Shown here one piece after another: positions 42,901 through 51,521 of a stretch of DNA of 64,000 nucleotides. The DNA lies in contig KV454011.1 in the NCBI GenBank assembly GCA_001661245.1, forward strand, positions 286,108-350,107, read 5' to 3'. The notes beneath the pieces were generated by a model. The model was given only the letters and a program-made list of their open reading frames with translations, made no database searches and had not been told where the DNA came from. Both the position numbers and the translations under genes were made by a program. The stretch comes from Pachysolen tannophilus NRRL Y-2460 (Eukaryota; Ascomycota; Pichiomycetes; Alaninales; Pachysolenaceae). Position 1 is the first letter of the stretch. Every line of letters starts with the position of its first letter.

Positions 42901-42962
42901 AAAAAAGGAATTCTTGGTGTAACGTTATTAAAGATTGGGAAATGAACGTAATGTTGGGTTAA
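39939..42962 (+). CDS. ARG81: Zn2Cys6 transcription factor Arg81 (ArgRII)
   Basis: The arginine-sensing subunit of the ArgR-Mcm1 complex, which represses arginine synthesis and activates its breakdown (established in S. cerevisiae). It has 1007 residues (yeast about 880). The binuclear zinc cluster has Cys21, Cys24, Cys31, Cys38, Cys41 and Cys48 in FSGCWTCRSRKVKCD...SCLRCEKSGFTC, followed at once by GGYEIKLRWSNPVKFD, which is the Arg81 signature. The middle (about 270-340) is Asn/Gln-rich. The C-terminal half is the fungal transcription factor domain, with RYLLNYYIEEVADMMTVIP and, near the end, FWQGFIAGSE followed by a CTG codon (42774-42776, residue 946) where this domain family usually has Ala (AGCEA). 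No linked arginine genes are in the window. Confidence 0.93.
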   Translation: MSATEDPITGQQKRKKTFSGCWTCRSRKVKCDTRKPSCLRCEKSGFTCGGYEIKLRWSNPVKFDKYGNQLSTPHSGDESLANNDQHFQRRTIDFVRFPLNSLYETYEDIDRHLAHLHNSNLEKDEIKKLGPFSVFLTHEADLLRRNKMLKKRKLKSDNSFSDETRRAISQPLPSPPTTVAGDTISRTQNSTPSLEKTIKSTLPSAQVSISNRNLNPSDADLNFFGALPNSAQGNEWLSNELINDALLTVSALNGDTHFLDFFNINDMSNGNNNNNNRSFFSSNNSGGGMINQNNDSHQLYYPQRQQQQDQHQQNQHQQQISQNSNSNQVQNQNQQQLANQDEMFNLLFHRKEQNYHSDKNFKVIRDNEIQPTTAISLSTPPDSGGTAVSAVLGNKTAQSKNNKNTMNSIMLHAPDGTSKMPSTIMEIIDTTPLPASLAIDKFCIPATALQVNPMTRYLLNYYIEEVADMMTVIPLPKNPWKFIYFPRALMAVGELGSIGKTSHAKNCLLNALLAVSAFNLQSKFTRNSDEMKVYLNLGIQLRQQATIFLKHCLLEDVLNQKYKDVLVAVLSMVTIDIVWGTMSDCKLHLDICEKLIAKKMKIKKKLSSKAKILHRIFSNLKLIQDSTSLDKIGKDEIFLNDSNYKYFIMDHGLSNDNVGSNSDNKNQQMFSNHNTSNNLNDSNYNYITSGVNNKNNSNNGSPSTSHKRGVFHEKMNDQGRIRIEYIVNNENEGDLNGNNINKKVEDSSGIDGDHLPKISSDIPDFIDITRSSFMPDKLKDNMISSDAIYGLPNSLILLFSEIVHLVRFKRYHDDENLKIPEFFYKLAKELEFKLSNWKLEWKLYDTNNETSNTTVSEDPQNLENKKFLSKRHEGIYHHVLSFYHGLIIYFHRMVNNVNPMYLQEHVEKVLIHLNLIQAIVENKPANDKNLLIIPLFWQGFIAGSELMTVFLQNGFKNWGTQISKTGIGSYWVARQIMLEVWRRKNFNEKRNSWCNVIKDWEMNVMLG

Positions 42963-43135
42963 CTTTTTACGATTGGTTTTCTTTTATTATAATTAATTTT
43001 GATTTTATAGATTCATTTAACGTTTTGTATTTGTAATATATATATATATCTATATACTGTAATTAATATTTTTTTTTAATTTGCAATTTTCATTTAAGAA
43101 AACCACAAAAAACTGTTCAATACAACGAGAAAGTA

Positions 43136-44545
43136 TCAATTCGTACCAACCAGTTGATACGATGCTTCACAGGTTTGATCTTTTTTAAAATAACGAAAAA
43201 CCGACCAACAAAAAGTATTCACTGTGAATATTACAAAACACACAAAAGGGAAAAAACGTAACCCTTCACCATTCTTGCTTATAAAACCAATCAAATATGG
43301 CAAAACTGCAGCACCACTGCCTCCCACTGCTACAAGTAATCCTACTCCTGAAATTTGCATATTTTCTGGAAGGTAACTTAATGCAATAATAACTGTTGTT
43401 GGAAACATTGGGCCAATAGAGAAACCAACTAAGAGAACTGAAATAATTTGTAAGACAACTGATACCTTATCAAAGAGAGTGAAACCTAGAGTTGAAAGCG
43501 AAATGATAAAACACAAAATCAATAAAAACCTCATTTCATTATTTTCATGCCATCTACCCATGACTAGACCGGAAATAATTCTACCTAGTGTCATACAAAG
43601 CCAATACAGACTCGTGATATATGAACTTATAGAAGGTGTTTGATGCTTTATTGTTATGAAATAATTATAAATCCACGATCCAAAGGCCAATTCACCTCCA
43701 ACATGAATAAACAAGACAAACGAAAAAAACCAAACCAATTTATTTGTAAAAACACTCAGCAAACTGGGGTTTGCATTCAAAGATGGATTTTGAATCTCTG
43801 CTTGTTTCAATTGATATAAATATTTCCATTTTGACTCTTTACTAAAGAAACAGAAAATCAAGATACATGTAAGACCTGACATTCCGAATAAGAACAGATA
43901 ATAATTGTTCCATGAAATTTGCATTTCAAGCAAATAAATGATTAAAATTGGTGAAATCATACAACCCAAACCATAATTGGAATGTGTAATCCCCATAATT
44001 TGATTATGATAGCTTAAGTTACCGATCCAAACATTGGTACATGCATCAATAGAACCTAGACCCAACCCATTTAACATATAAACCATAACCATTACCCAGA
44101 ACGGTGGTTCAAAAAAGCAAACAAAGTAGCATAAGAAACAGTTCAACTCTGCCAAGAGTAATGTTCCATAAAACCCACTAACCCTATGAGAGTACTCATT
44201 GCACACAGAAGCTATGGTATATCCAACAAATTGACTAGCAAATAGATAGGACGCAATAGAGTTATTAATTTCATAGTGCTTTGTTATAGAAGGAATAATC
44301 GTCCCTACCGTGGCATCCGATAACCCAAATACTAAATAAACCAAATTTATAATTATCACTTGTATTTTAACTTCCCTTGAATCTCTAAAATCCCCAGAAT
44401 TCAATATTACTTCATGGCCCTCATACAAAATCTTACATGGATACCCTATTGGAACTTGGTCTTCCTCCAGTACCTCTTCATCATTTTGCTCCTCATCAGG
44501 CTTATCAATGGTTTCCAAGGGAATAAACTCCCCGTTCGTTGTCAT
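43136..44545 (-). CDS. Major facilitator superfamily transporter
   Basis: A 469-residue integral membrane protein with about 12 hydrophobic helices, beginning at about residue 48 after an acidic N-terminal tail. Motif-like segments include YLVFGLSDATVGTIIPSI in helix 1 and YMLNGLGLGSIDACTNVWIG in helices 4-5, and LYWLCMTLGRIISGLVMGRW, which resembles the MFS signature after helix 8. The pattern fits the fucose-permease-like/FHS branch found in fungi (compare S. cerevisiae Bsc6), but substrate and orthology cannot be read from sequence. It is convergent with ARG81 (173 bases apart) and divergent from SCY1. Confidence 0.8.
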   Translation of the reverse strand: MTTNGEFIPLETIDKPDEEQNDEEVLEEDQVPIGYPCKILYEGHEVILNSGDFRDSREVKIQVIIINLVYLVFGLSDATVGTIIPSITKHYEINNSIASYLFASQFVGYTIASVCNEYSHRVSGFYGTLLLAELNCFLCYFVCFFEPPFWVMVMVYMLNGLGLGSIDACTNVWIGNLSYHNQIMGITHSNYGLGCMISPILIIYLLEMQISWNNYYLFLFGMSGLTCILIFCFFSKESKWKYLYQLKQAEIQNPSLNANPSLLSVFTNKLVWFFSFVLFIHVGGELAFGSWIYNYFITIKHQTPSISSYITSLYWLCMTLGRIISGLVMGRWHENNEMRFLLILCFIISLSTLGFTLFDKVSVVLQIISVLLVGFSIGPMFPTTVIIALSYLPENMQISGVGLLVAVGGSGAAVLPYLIGFISKNGEGLRFFPFVCFVIFTVNTFCWSVFRYFKKDQTCEASYQLVGTN

Positions 44546-44715
44546 CTTGATAACAATTTGTATTTTGATTTAATTTGGGCCTAATTTTAAGTATTTTTTT
44601 GTAGTTATTTTTTTTTTTTTTCAAGCATTTTACTTATTATTTAATTTTTATAAATGATAATATATTGAACACTTAAATTTGATATTTAATTTGTTTATGA
44701 AATAACCGTTATCTG

Positions 44716-47274
44716 ATGTTTAAAGTATTCAAGACTTCAGGCATTGAATCCAATTATTCGATATCTTCGAATCCGATTTTTAATTGTGATCCTTGGTCGG
44801 TTTATCCTGCGAAGCATAAAGTGACAAAGAAACAATGTTCGATATTTAAATTTGATAAGAAGAAGTTTGAGACGCTGCTTACAAGGCAAGGTCTAGTGAC
44901 TAAATCTAACAAGTCATTTATCTTTGAAGATTGCTATAAGATATTGAGGGCATATGTTTCGAATTTAATTAAATTTAAGCATCCTTCAATTTTACAAGTA
45001 TTGGAGCCCTTAGAAGATCATAAATCGAGAGCAATGTTTGTAACTGAATATGTTTTCAATAATTTGAGTACGATTGGTAAGCAAGAATTGGATGAGATTA
45101 TAATAACAAAAGGTTTATTACAGATTGCCAATGGTGTTAAGTTTTTACAAGAAAGTACTCACTCGGTTCATTTGAATATTCAGCCAAGTACCATTTTCAT
45201 AAATGAGAACTTTGATTGGAAATTATCGGGATTTAATTTTATGAGACAAGTTGATGAAGTTAATAATTCTGAATTTTTTTTAGATACATTTGATCCAAGA
45301 ATGCCAGAATTCTTGAGTCTTGATTATAGATTTTCCTCGCCGGATTTGATTTTAAATCATAGATTAGATTATTATGATGATTTATTTTCCATTGGATGTT
45401 TGATATACTATTTGTTTAACTCAAAATCTGAATACGGTTCTCTGAATTATTTACTTAATTGTGAGTCGAATAATTTATCCGAGTATGGTAGAGATGCTAA
45501 AAAATTGGATCGTATTTTAGAATTGGCAAATAATGCTCCTGCTTTCAAGAATATCCCTGAAAACTATTTAAGTCCGTTGTTATCTTTGTTAAACTATAAA
45601 CATAAGCCTTGGGATATAAATCAGTTTATTTCAAGTAGAATCTTTAATAATGATTTGATTAGGATTTTGAATTTATTTGATGAATTACCAACAATGGAAT
45701 TACAAGAAAAGATTAATTTCTTGAGTAAATTGAAAAATTATTTATTGAAATTCCCTAAAAATTTATTGGTAAATAAATTTTTGTCTGTATTAGCGGATAT
45801 ACTAGTCAGCTATACAAAAGATAAAAAAATTGATTCAGAAGAAGAATTGTTGATATCATTAACATTGGAAAACATGTTAATTATAAGTAAGACTTTATCA
45901 CAATTAACTTTTTTAGAAAAAGTTTTCAAAAATTTGAATTATATTGTTGCTTCAAACAATTTGATAAGTTGTAAACTTATTATAATGAACAACTTAAAAT
46001 CAATTCAATCAAGTTTAAAAATCAAGGATACTGATTCATTAATTGAAAATAAACATGCTGAAAGTTTTTCAAAATTTTTGTTGACTTTATTTGAAAAATC
46101 GTTTAAAGATAATGCAAATGATCAACAATCTTTAATGTTACAAGAGAAAATTTTATTGAATTTAGAAGTTGTAGTAACATTTCAAACTTATTCCACAATA
46201 AGCAGCGTCATTTTCCCTAAAATTTGTGATATTTTTTCAAAGACTACTTCCTTAAGAATTAAAAATTTAACAATCCAATCATTTTTCCTTCTTCTAACAA
46301 ATAAAAATGAATCTTTGGATAATTTTATAATAGTGGAAAAATTGTTACCGATAATAGGTAAGACTTCCTCAAAGAATTTTAAAAATTCGGAATTTTTAAC
46401 AAATTTGGTAAAATTATATGAAGCGATTTTTGATAAGATGTCATTATCGCTGTTCCAGGTCGTTTCAAAAGATTCCACTAATCTTGATATAATAACTGAA
46501 CAAATTTTTTTCCATTTATGGAGAATGTTGAAGTTTATTAATAACACCAAAAATTTCAATTTTTTGGTTACCATTTTAAATAAAATTGAAAAATTCTTGA
46601 TAGAGAAGAGCGGAGAAGCAGTAAGCAAAGTTGAAAAAGCAGATGTTAATAACAATTTATCAGTGATTCCAAGCATTACTTCTAGTTGGAACCCAACTCT
46701 GGAACACAATGATGATGAAGATTTTGGTGATTTTGATAATGTCATTGGTTCAACGCAAATAAACAATAATTCTTTCTCGTCACCACCTTTAAGATCTTCA
46801 AATTTATCACCAGCTAATTTTCAACAAAAATCATCTACTCATAAAATAGAACCTCTTTCACTACAATCGAGCCTGTCAGGTTTATCATTTGGTTCCACAA
46901 ATACTCATAATACAACAAATTTGGTTAGCAATTTATCGTTGAATAACAATAATAGTGTGCTAAGACCTACTGCAAGAAATGAATTTGCAACAAACACAAC
47001 AAACACAACAAACATGGGAAACAATTTTAGCAATAACGGCATTGATTGGTCAGTTGAAACAAATAAAAAACAATCCATGAATCACCTACTTAATCAAAAA
47101 GCTCAATCTTCGGTAATGACCCCACTCTCTACTCCATCCAATTTTCCTCCCGGATTTTCTGCCAGCATTATTCAACCAGTGCTGAAACCAAGAGTCAATA
47201 ATAATTTTCAAAATAATATCAATAACAATAAAAACAATAAAAATGCATTCGATTTTGGTGATAGTTTGATATAA
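44716..47274 (+). CDS. SCY1: Scy1-like pseudokinase with HEAT repeats
   Basis: A catalytically inactive kinase-fold protein involved in Golgi/endosome clathrin traffic and tRNA export (family knowledge). It has 852 residues. The N-terminus, FNCDPWSVYPAKHK then SIFKFDKKKFETLL, matches yeast Scy1. The kinase-like domain (about 25-300) is degenerate: the catalytic loop reads HLNIQPSTIFIN instead of HRDLKPENI, and the DFG position reads WKLSGFNF, so no activity is expected. A helical HEAT-like region (about 330-640) follows. The tail is Asn/Ser-rich with a DDEDFGDFDN motif and ends NAFDFGDSLI, both like clathrin-adaptor or appendage ligands (inference). Confidence 0.93.
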   Translation: MFKVFKTSGIESNYSISSNPIFNCDPWSVYPAKHKVTKKQCSIFKFDKKKFETLLTRQGLVTKSNKSFIFEDCYKILRAYVSNLIKFKHPSILQVLEPLEDHKSRAMFVTEYVFNNLSTIGKQELDEIIITKGLLQIANGVKFLQESTHSVHLNIQPSTIFINENFDWKLSGFNFMRQVDEVNNSEFFLDTFDPRMPEFLSLDYRFSSPDLILNHRLDYYDDLFSIGCLIYYLFNSKSEYGSLNYLLNCESNNLSEYGRDAKKLDRILELANNAPAFKNIPENYLSPLLSLLNYKHKPWDINQFISSRIFNNDLIRILNLFDELPTMELQEKINFLSKLKNYLLKFPKNLLVNKFLSVLADILVSYTKDKKIDSEEELLISLTLENMLIISKTLSQLTFLEKVFKNLNYIVASNNLISCKLIIMNNLKSIQSSLKIKDTDSLIENKHAESFSKFLLTLFEKSFKDNANDQQSLMLQEKILLNLEVVVTFQTYSTISSVIFPKICDIFSKTTSLRIKNLTIQSFFLLLTNKNESLDNFIIVEKLLPIIGKTSSKNFKNSEFLTNLVKLYEAIFDKMSLSLFQVVSKDSTNLDIITEQIFFHLWRMLKFINNTKNFNFLVTILNKIEKFLIEKSGEAVSKVEKADVNNNLSVIPSITSSWNPTLEHNDDEDFGDFDNVIGSTQINNNSFSSPPLRSSNLSPANFQQKSSTHKIEPLSLQSSLSGLSFGSTNTHNTTNLVSNLSLNNNNSVLRPTARNEFATNTTNTTNMGNNFSNNGIDWSVETNKKQSMNHLLNQKAQSSVMTPLSTPSNFPPGFSASIIQPVLKPRVNNNFQNNINNNKNNKNAFDFGDSLI

Positions 47275-47787
47275 AGAAAAGAATGATCTTTTTTAATTTT
47301 TTTTTTTTTTTTGTTTTTTTTATTACTTTCTTCTTCTTTTTTGAGTATATGATCATCAACTGTTTATTGGAAACAAAATTCGTCCAGCTATTAGAACACT
47401 TACATTATTACATTTTACTTTCACATCTTTTCAGTTTCCTGTAGACATCTAAATTTTTTAAATAGGAACTAACTTTTGGATTGAAGGGTAGGTCTTCAAA
47501 ACAAGGAAAATTAGGCAAGATCTAGAGGTGAATCTCGGGTTTAAATTACTTTCAAGGCTCTCAATTCAAGCTGATTATCTTAAAAATCGTTCTCTTCAGG
47601 CCTGAATCATTAAACTTGTAAATGATAAAATGAAGAACTTCCTTGTAATAAATATGGCGTACATTCTCTTACTGTTATTATGACCGAAAAAGTGAAAAAC
47701 TTGAAAACCGAGCGATAACATATTTTCAACCACTTTTAATTAATGTGAAAGAAAGCTGATGTTAAGATAGATATATAGATGAAATAG
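47275..47787. other. Intergenic region downstream of SCY1
   Basis: A 513-base stretch between two plus-strand genes. It starts with a T-rich 3' UTR-like stretch; from 47340 to 47760 the composition is less AT-rich but I see no ORF, tRNA or repeat. It presumably holds the SCY1 terminator and the promoter of the next gene. Confidence 0.45.
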
Positions 47788-48852
47788 ATGAAGTCAGTAG
47801 CGATTAATCTCTCGCACCTTCAGCCAGTAACTGCATTATATCGACAACTAACTAAACATATAAATAATTTACCATTTGATGTTAGAACTATAAACTTATT
47901 GCAGAACTATAAAAAAAAGACATTTCGTTCAAGGAAAAATACAAATGAAATATATCACTACAAGTTGATTCACTATTACTTGAATTTAACTTCTTCTATA
48001 AGTGAAAAGGTGAACAATTTTCAAGCCATTGAGGAGTTGTTGGATTTTGCTTATTTACAAGGGGTACAATTGAATAAGAGAGCGCCAAATTGGTTTAAAT
48101 CGTTTTTGCTGTTAAAGAAAGATGATTACGATTTAATAATTTCCCATGGTATATGGCCACATGAACATGCAATTTATTCATTTATAAAGAACAAGAATTA
48201 TAATAAGGAAGTTGATGATAATGAGGCCATCAAGTTTTTAAGCAAGTACGATAATTATTTATCTAACCAGAAGAATGTCAAGAATGGAGATATTAGGATA
48301 ACAGATTTGATACCTGTCACTATAGGTACACCTGATGATATCAAATTAAACATCAGTTATGGGGTAGGGGATAACTCGAAATCCATAGATGATCAAAAAA
48401 AATTACAGGACAAGATAATTCAAATGAAAAGACTTATAGAGAATTTACAAAAGTTTGTTTCTACAACTGAAAAGAAAATGTCATCGAAAAAAGATATGGT
48501 AACTTTGAAAGATTTTAAAGTTGAATATCTCCCCAACAGCTTGGGTTTACCATTAAGTAAGAAAAGATCCAAGAATTTAATTTTACGGAAAATCAAATAT
48601 TTTAAAACTGCATTATTGCAGGATTTCAACCCATTATCATTTGAAGATTTTAATTACTTAGAGAAAATGGTTGAAGATAATGACAATAAAAATTTTAACG
48701 ATAAAAAGAATAAGATAACGATAATGAAGTATAAAAAAATTGTAAAGAATTACTTGTTTAAAAATTTTTGTTTTGAGAATTTACATGAGGATAATACTCA
48801 GATTAAGATTTCCAAATTACCAAAAATTAGAGCAATTAATTATACTTTATAG
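47788..48852 (+). CDS. Probable mitochondrial protein, GEP5/RRG5-like (tentative)
   Basis: A 354-residue, Lys-rich, mostly helical protein with no membrane segment. The N-terminus has an LYR-like tripeptide followed by a Phe downstream (ALYRQLTKHINNLPFD), a pattern seen in small mitochondrial LYR and related proteins. A later segment, LPNSLGLPLSKKR then a basic helix and LLQDFNPLSFED, recalls the C-terminal region of S. cerevisiae Gep5/Rrg5, a protein needed for mitochondrial genome maintenance. The resemblance is recalled, short and unproven, so no symbol is given. It could instead be a fast-evolving mitoribosome assembly factor. It is convergent with APC4, with only 57 bases between stops. 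Confidence 0.6.
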   Translation: MKSVAINLSHLQPVTALYRQLTKHINNLPFDVRTINLLQNYKKKTFRSRKNTNEIYHYKLIHYYLNLTSSISEKVNNFQAIEELLDFAYLQGVQLNKRAPNWFKSFLLLKKDDYDLIISHGIWPHEHAIYSFIKNKNYNKEVDDNEAIKFLSKYDNYLSNQKNVKNGDIRITDLIPVTIGTPDDIKLNISYGVGDNSKSIDDQKKLQDKIIQMKRLIENLQKFVSTTEKKMSSKKDMVTLKDFKVEYLPNSLGLPLSKKRSKNLILRKIKYFKTALLQDFNPLSFEDFNYLEKMVEDNDNKNFNDKKNKITIMKYKKIVKNYLFKNFCFENLHEDNTQIKISKLPKIRAINYTL

Positions 48853-48909
48853 ATAAATTTGTACATAAATATACTTAGCAACGATATTGAGGAAGTTCAG
48901 TGTAGTTTA

Positions 48910-51054
48910 TTAACCAATAGACATAGCATCGGTGTTTCGATCCACTTCTCCATTTTCTATAATTTCTTCTTCTTCTTCTTCGTCCTGTTCTTCGTCCAAG
49001 TCGAATAGCATGAAAGTATTCATGTTTCTACCAACTAAAAATCCAATTCGTCTATTAGTATTCCCGTTACATGTCATATCAACTGGTATAAAATCACCAT
49101 CATTGAAACTTCTGGATTTTAAAACAGCAGTTATATTTGTTTCTCCTTCTTGTTCATCTAAACAATCTAGAGAAGTATAGTCGATTGATAACACTATTGA
49201 ATTCAAAGTTTGCTGCAGTTCCTTATCATAGTTTGTTATCAAAATTATTAACTCCTTGTTGTCTATTATTTCAAATTTTTTAATTGTTCCATACTTGGAA
49301 AACAATTGGTTAAAATTTAATTTCAATTTTTTAACTTTTTGTAAAGATGAGCCAATGTTGAACCTGAATAAATTTAAATGCAATTTTTCATTTTTATTAT
49401 GGGTAATGATATATCCTAAATTGTCATTACCTAATTTCAAAATACTCTGGTCAATTTCTTTGTTATCTTTTAATTGATCTATTATTAGTGTATTCTTGTC
49501 ATTGATTTTTATTTTCTGTTTCAATTGTTTTTTCAAATTAATTATTTTGTAGTTGACAAGTTGTTCAACATCATTCAACTTAGCATTTAAATCCTTTTGT
49601 TTGCTCAATATACAACTATTTTTAAAATTTGAATTCAAAAAATTTGAAATTTTTTCAATATTGATATTATTATTTAACTTTTTCTCTATTTCAAAAAATT
49701 CGTCATCATTGTCATCATCATTGTTGTTTAACAACATGATTTTTTTCAATAATAAAGAAAGCCAATTATTGAAGTTTTTAAAATTTAAGAATTCCAAATT
49801 TAAATCATTTAAGAAAATGTATAAATTTCTTAAAATTTTTTTCAAAACCAGAATTATTTCATCTGATTCAAAATTTTTTTCATTTGGTTCTTGTTTAGAA
49901 AGGTTAACAAAATTGTTATATATGAGCAAAAGTCTTTCGATTATTGGTATCAAAAAATGGAAGACTAATTTTTTATTATTTTCGTAACATTGAGACGCTA
50001 ATTGATACCATCTTTTCAAACCTCTATCACCAAGATAATCTTCCAACCATTGTTTTATACTTTCTGTAATCATACCAGTCAATAGTAAATCGTACAACTC
50101 ATCTATAGAGGAGACATTGGCCTTCTCGCTATTTTTATCAATTTCTTCTTGTAATAAATTGACAATTTTAAAATCATAATCCAAAAAAATATTGGAATCT
50201 TTTAAATTTTTTGTAATTAATTTTTTAAATAAATTCAAGTAATTTAAAAAATTAGAAATTAATATCATTTTTTTCGATATTTGAATTTTATCGTTATTAT
50301 TTTCATATCCTAAAAATCCTAATTCTAAATTCTTTATTACCAAATTATTTTCAGTATCTATTGCTAAGAAAAATTGACTTGAAATATTATTTTTATTGTA
50401 ATCATGACTTAATATTCGACTTGCAAAATTTGTATTGTTATATTCCAAAATATTTTCAATATTAAACAACCCAAATACCAAGAGATTAACAATTCCCTTA
50501 TTCCCATAAATTATGAAATTTGATGTATTATCCTCTTTATAACTTTCAATTAATTTTTCTACATTCCCATTACCGGTGATATTACTATCCACAGGTGGGA
50601 TCTTTGGTAATGAATCTTCAATATACTCGTATAAATTACCAATTCCAGTGTCATTTTGGTTATCCTCATTTCCTTCTAAACACCAACTTATAAACTCAAT
50701 TGTATTATCTTGGAAATTATTATCAAAACTACTAATTAATTTACCATTATTCGTATCATAAATTTTTAAAGTTTTTGAATCTACCGCCAAAAAAAATTTC
50801 CCATCATCCTTATACAATATCACAAAGTCCTGACCACTATCATCAGCCAAGTTGCTACCGCCTTTACTACTATTACCCAAGTTCAAATTATATATCCTCT
50901 CACCATCAATTCTATAACTGCTCAACGAATGATTCCCATTCAGTACAGTTATTATATCCATTGTTGGACACCATCTGCACGCTATAGAAGTTGATAACGA
51001 AAGCGAAGCACCTAATTGCTTAGTCAATATCGTCAGAAAGAACTTCCCTTCCAT
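48910..51054 (-). CDS. APC4: Anaphase-promoting complex subunit 4
   Basis: A scaffold subunit of the APC/C ubiquitin ligase that targets securin and cyclins (established). It has 714 residues from the ATG at 51054 (MEGKFFLTILTKQLG); the frame continues upstream only to a TTG. The N-terminal half is a divergent WD40 propeller (SIACRWCPTMDIITVL, LAVDSKTLKIYDTNNG). It is followed by the diagnostic Apc4 long-domain start ELYDLLLTGMITESIKQWLEDYLGDRG, shown here in part: LGDRGLKRWYQLASQC then HFLIPIIERLLLIYNNF. The C-terminus is acidic (DLDEEQDEEEEEEI). In S. cerevisiae APC4 (YDR118W) adjoins TMA64 (YDR117C); here URA7 lies between them. If the securin call is right, an APC/C subunit and its substrate are about 12 kb apart. 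Confidence 0.9.
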   Translation of the reverse strand: MEGKFFLTILTKQLGASLSLSTSIACRWCPTMDIITVLNGNHSLSSYRIDGERIYNLNLGNSSKGGSNLADDSGQDFVILYKDDGKFFLAVDSKTLKIYDTNNGKLISSFDNNFQDNTIEFISWCLEGNEDNQNDTGIGNLYEYIEDSLPKIPPVDSNITGNGNVEKLIESYKEDNTSNFIIYGNKGIVNLLVFGLFNIENILEYNNTNFASRILSHDYNKNNISSQFFLAIDTENNLVIKNLELGFLGYENNNDKIQISKKMILISNFLNYLNLFKKLITKNLKDSNIFLDYDFKIVNLLQEEIDKNSEKANVSSIDELYDLLLTGMITESIKQWLEDYLGDRGLKRWYQLASQCYENNKKLVFHFLIPIIERLLLIYNNFVNLSKQEPNEKNFESDEIILVLKKILRNLYIFLNDLNLEFLNFKNFNNWLSLLLKKIMLLNNNDDDNDDEFFEIEKKLNNNINIEKISNFLNSNFKNSCILSKQKDLNAKLNDVEQLVNYKIINLKKQLKQKIKINDKNTLIIDQLKDNKEIDQSILKLGNDNLGYIITHNKNEKLHLNLFRFNIGSSLQKVKKLKLNFNQLFSKYGTIKKFEIIDNKELIILITNYDKELQQTLNSIVLSIDYTSLDCLDEQEGETNITAVLKSRSFNDGDFIPVDMTCNGNTNRRIGFLVGRNMNTFMLFDLDEEQDEEEEEEIIENGEVDRNTDAMSIG

Positions 51055-51521
51055 TTCTAAAAATATCAATAAGACAATATAAGCCAAATATTGGATTTCA
51101 AACCAAAGACGTCTTTTAAATTATTGTTCTTGTTCTTGTTCTTTATGATGATGATCATCTATTTTTGTTTTTGTTTTTGTTTTTTGATTTTTGATATTTT
51201 TTATTTTTAGGCGCGAACGAAGAAATTTCTGCCGGCAAAAATTGGCGGTAAAATTGGGCGGATGGGCCGCCCAGGTTTCCGCGGAAGTTGTTCTGCCTAA
51301 AATTTTCCATGAGGGAAGTTGGGCCAAAAGAAAGGTTGATTGATTTTATTGAAGTTGAGTCAGTTATTAATGAGTTCAGTTGAGCTTACAGTTTTCATTA
51401 TTCGCAACAAGGATTATATTAGCAAATGGAAAGCAAGATTGAAAACAACACTATTGAAAATACAGTCAAAAAAAAAAAAAAATAATAATAAAAAGATAAT
51501 GAAATTATACAAATTGAATAT
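51055..51521. other. APC4 promoter region with GC-rich palindromes
   Basis: A 467-base stretch between APC4 and URA7 (both minus strand). At 51212-51287 the DNA is unusually GC-rich, with AGGCGCGAA (E2F/MBF-like on the other strand), GCCGGC, TGGCGG, the 7-bp stem TGGGCGG/CCGCCCA (51255-51261 and 51267-51273) and the 10-bp palindrome TTCCGCGGAA (51277-51286). It lies about 160-230 bases upstream of the APC4 ATG. A minus-strand frame from 51327 begins at TTG and is not credible. Confidence 0.55.

Noticed and set aside
51121-51327. 68-codon minus-strand ORF between APC4 and URA7
   Set aside because: It begins at TTG, and its second half is Lys/Gln repeat translation of a simple sequence.
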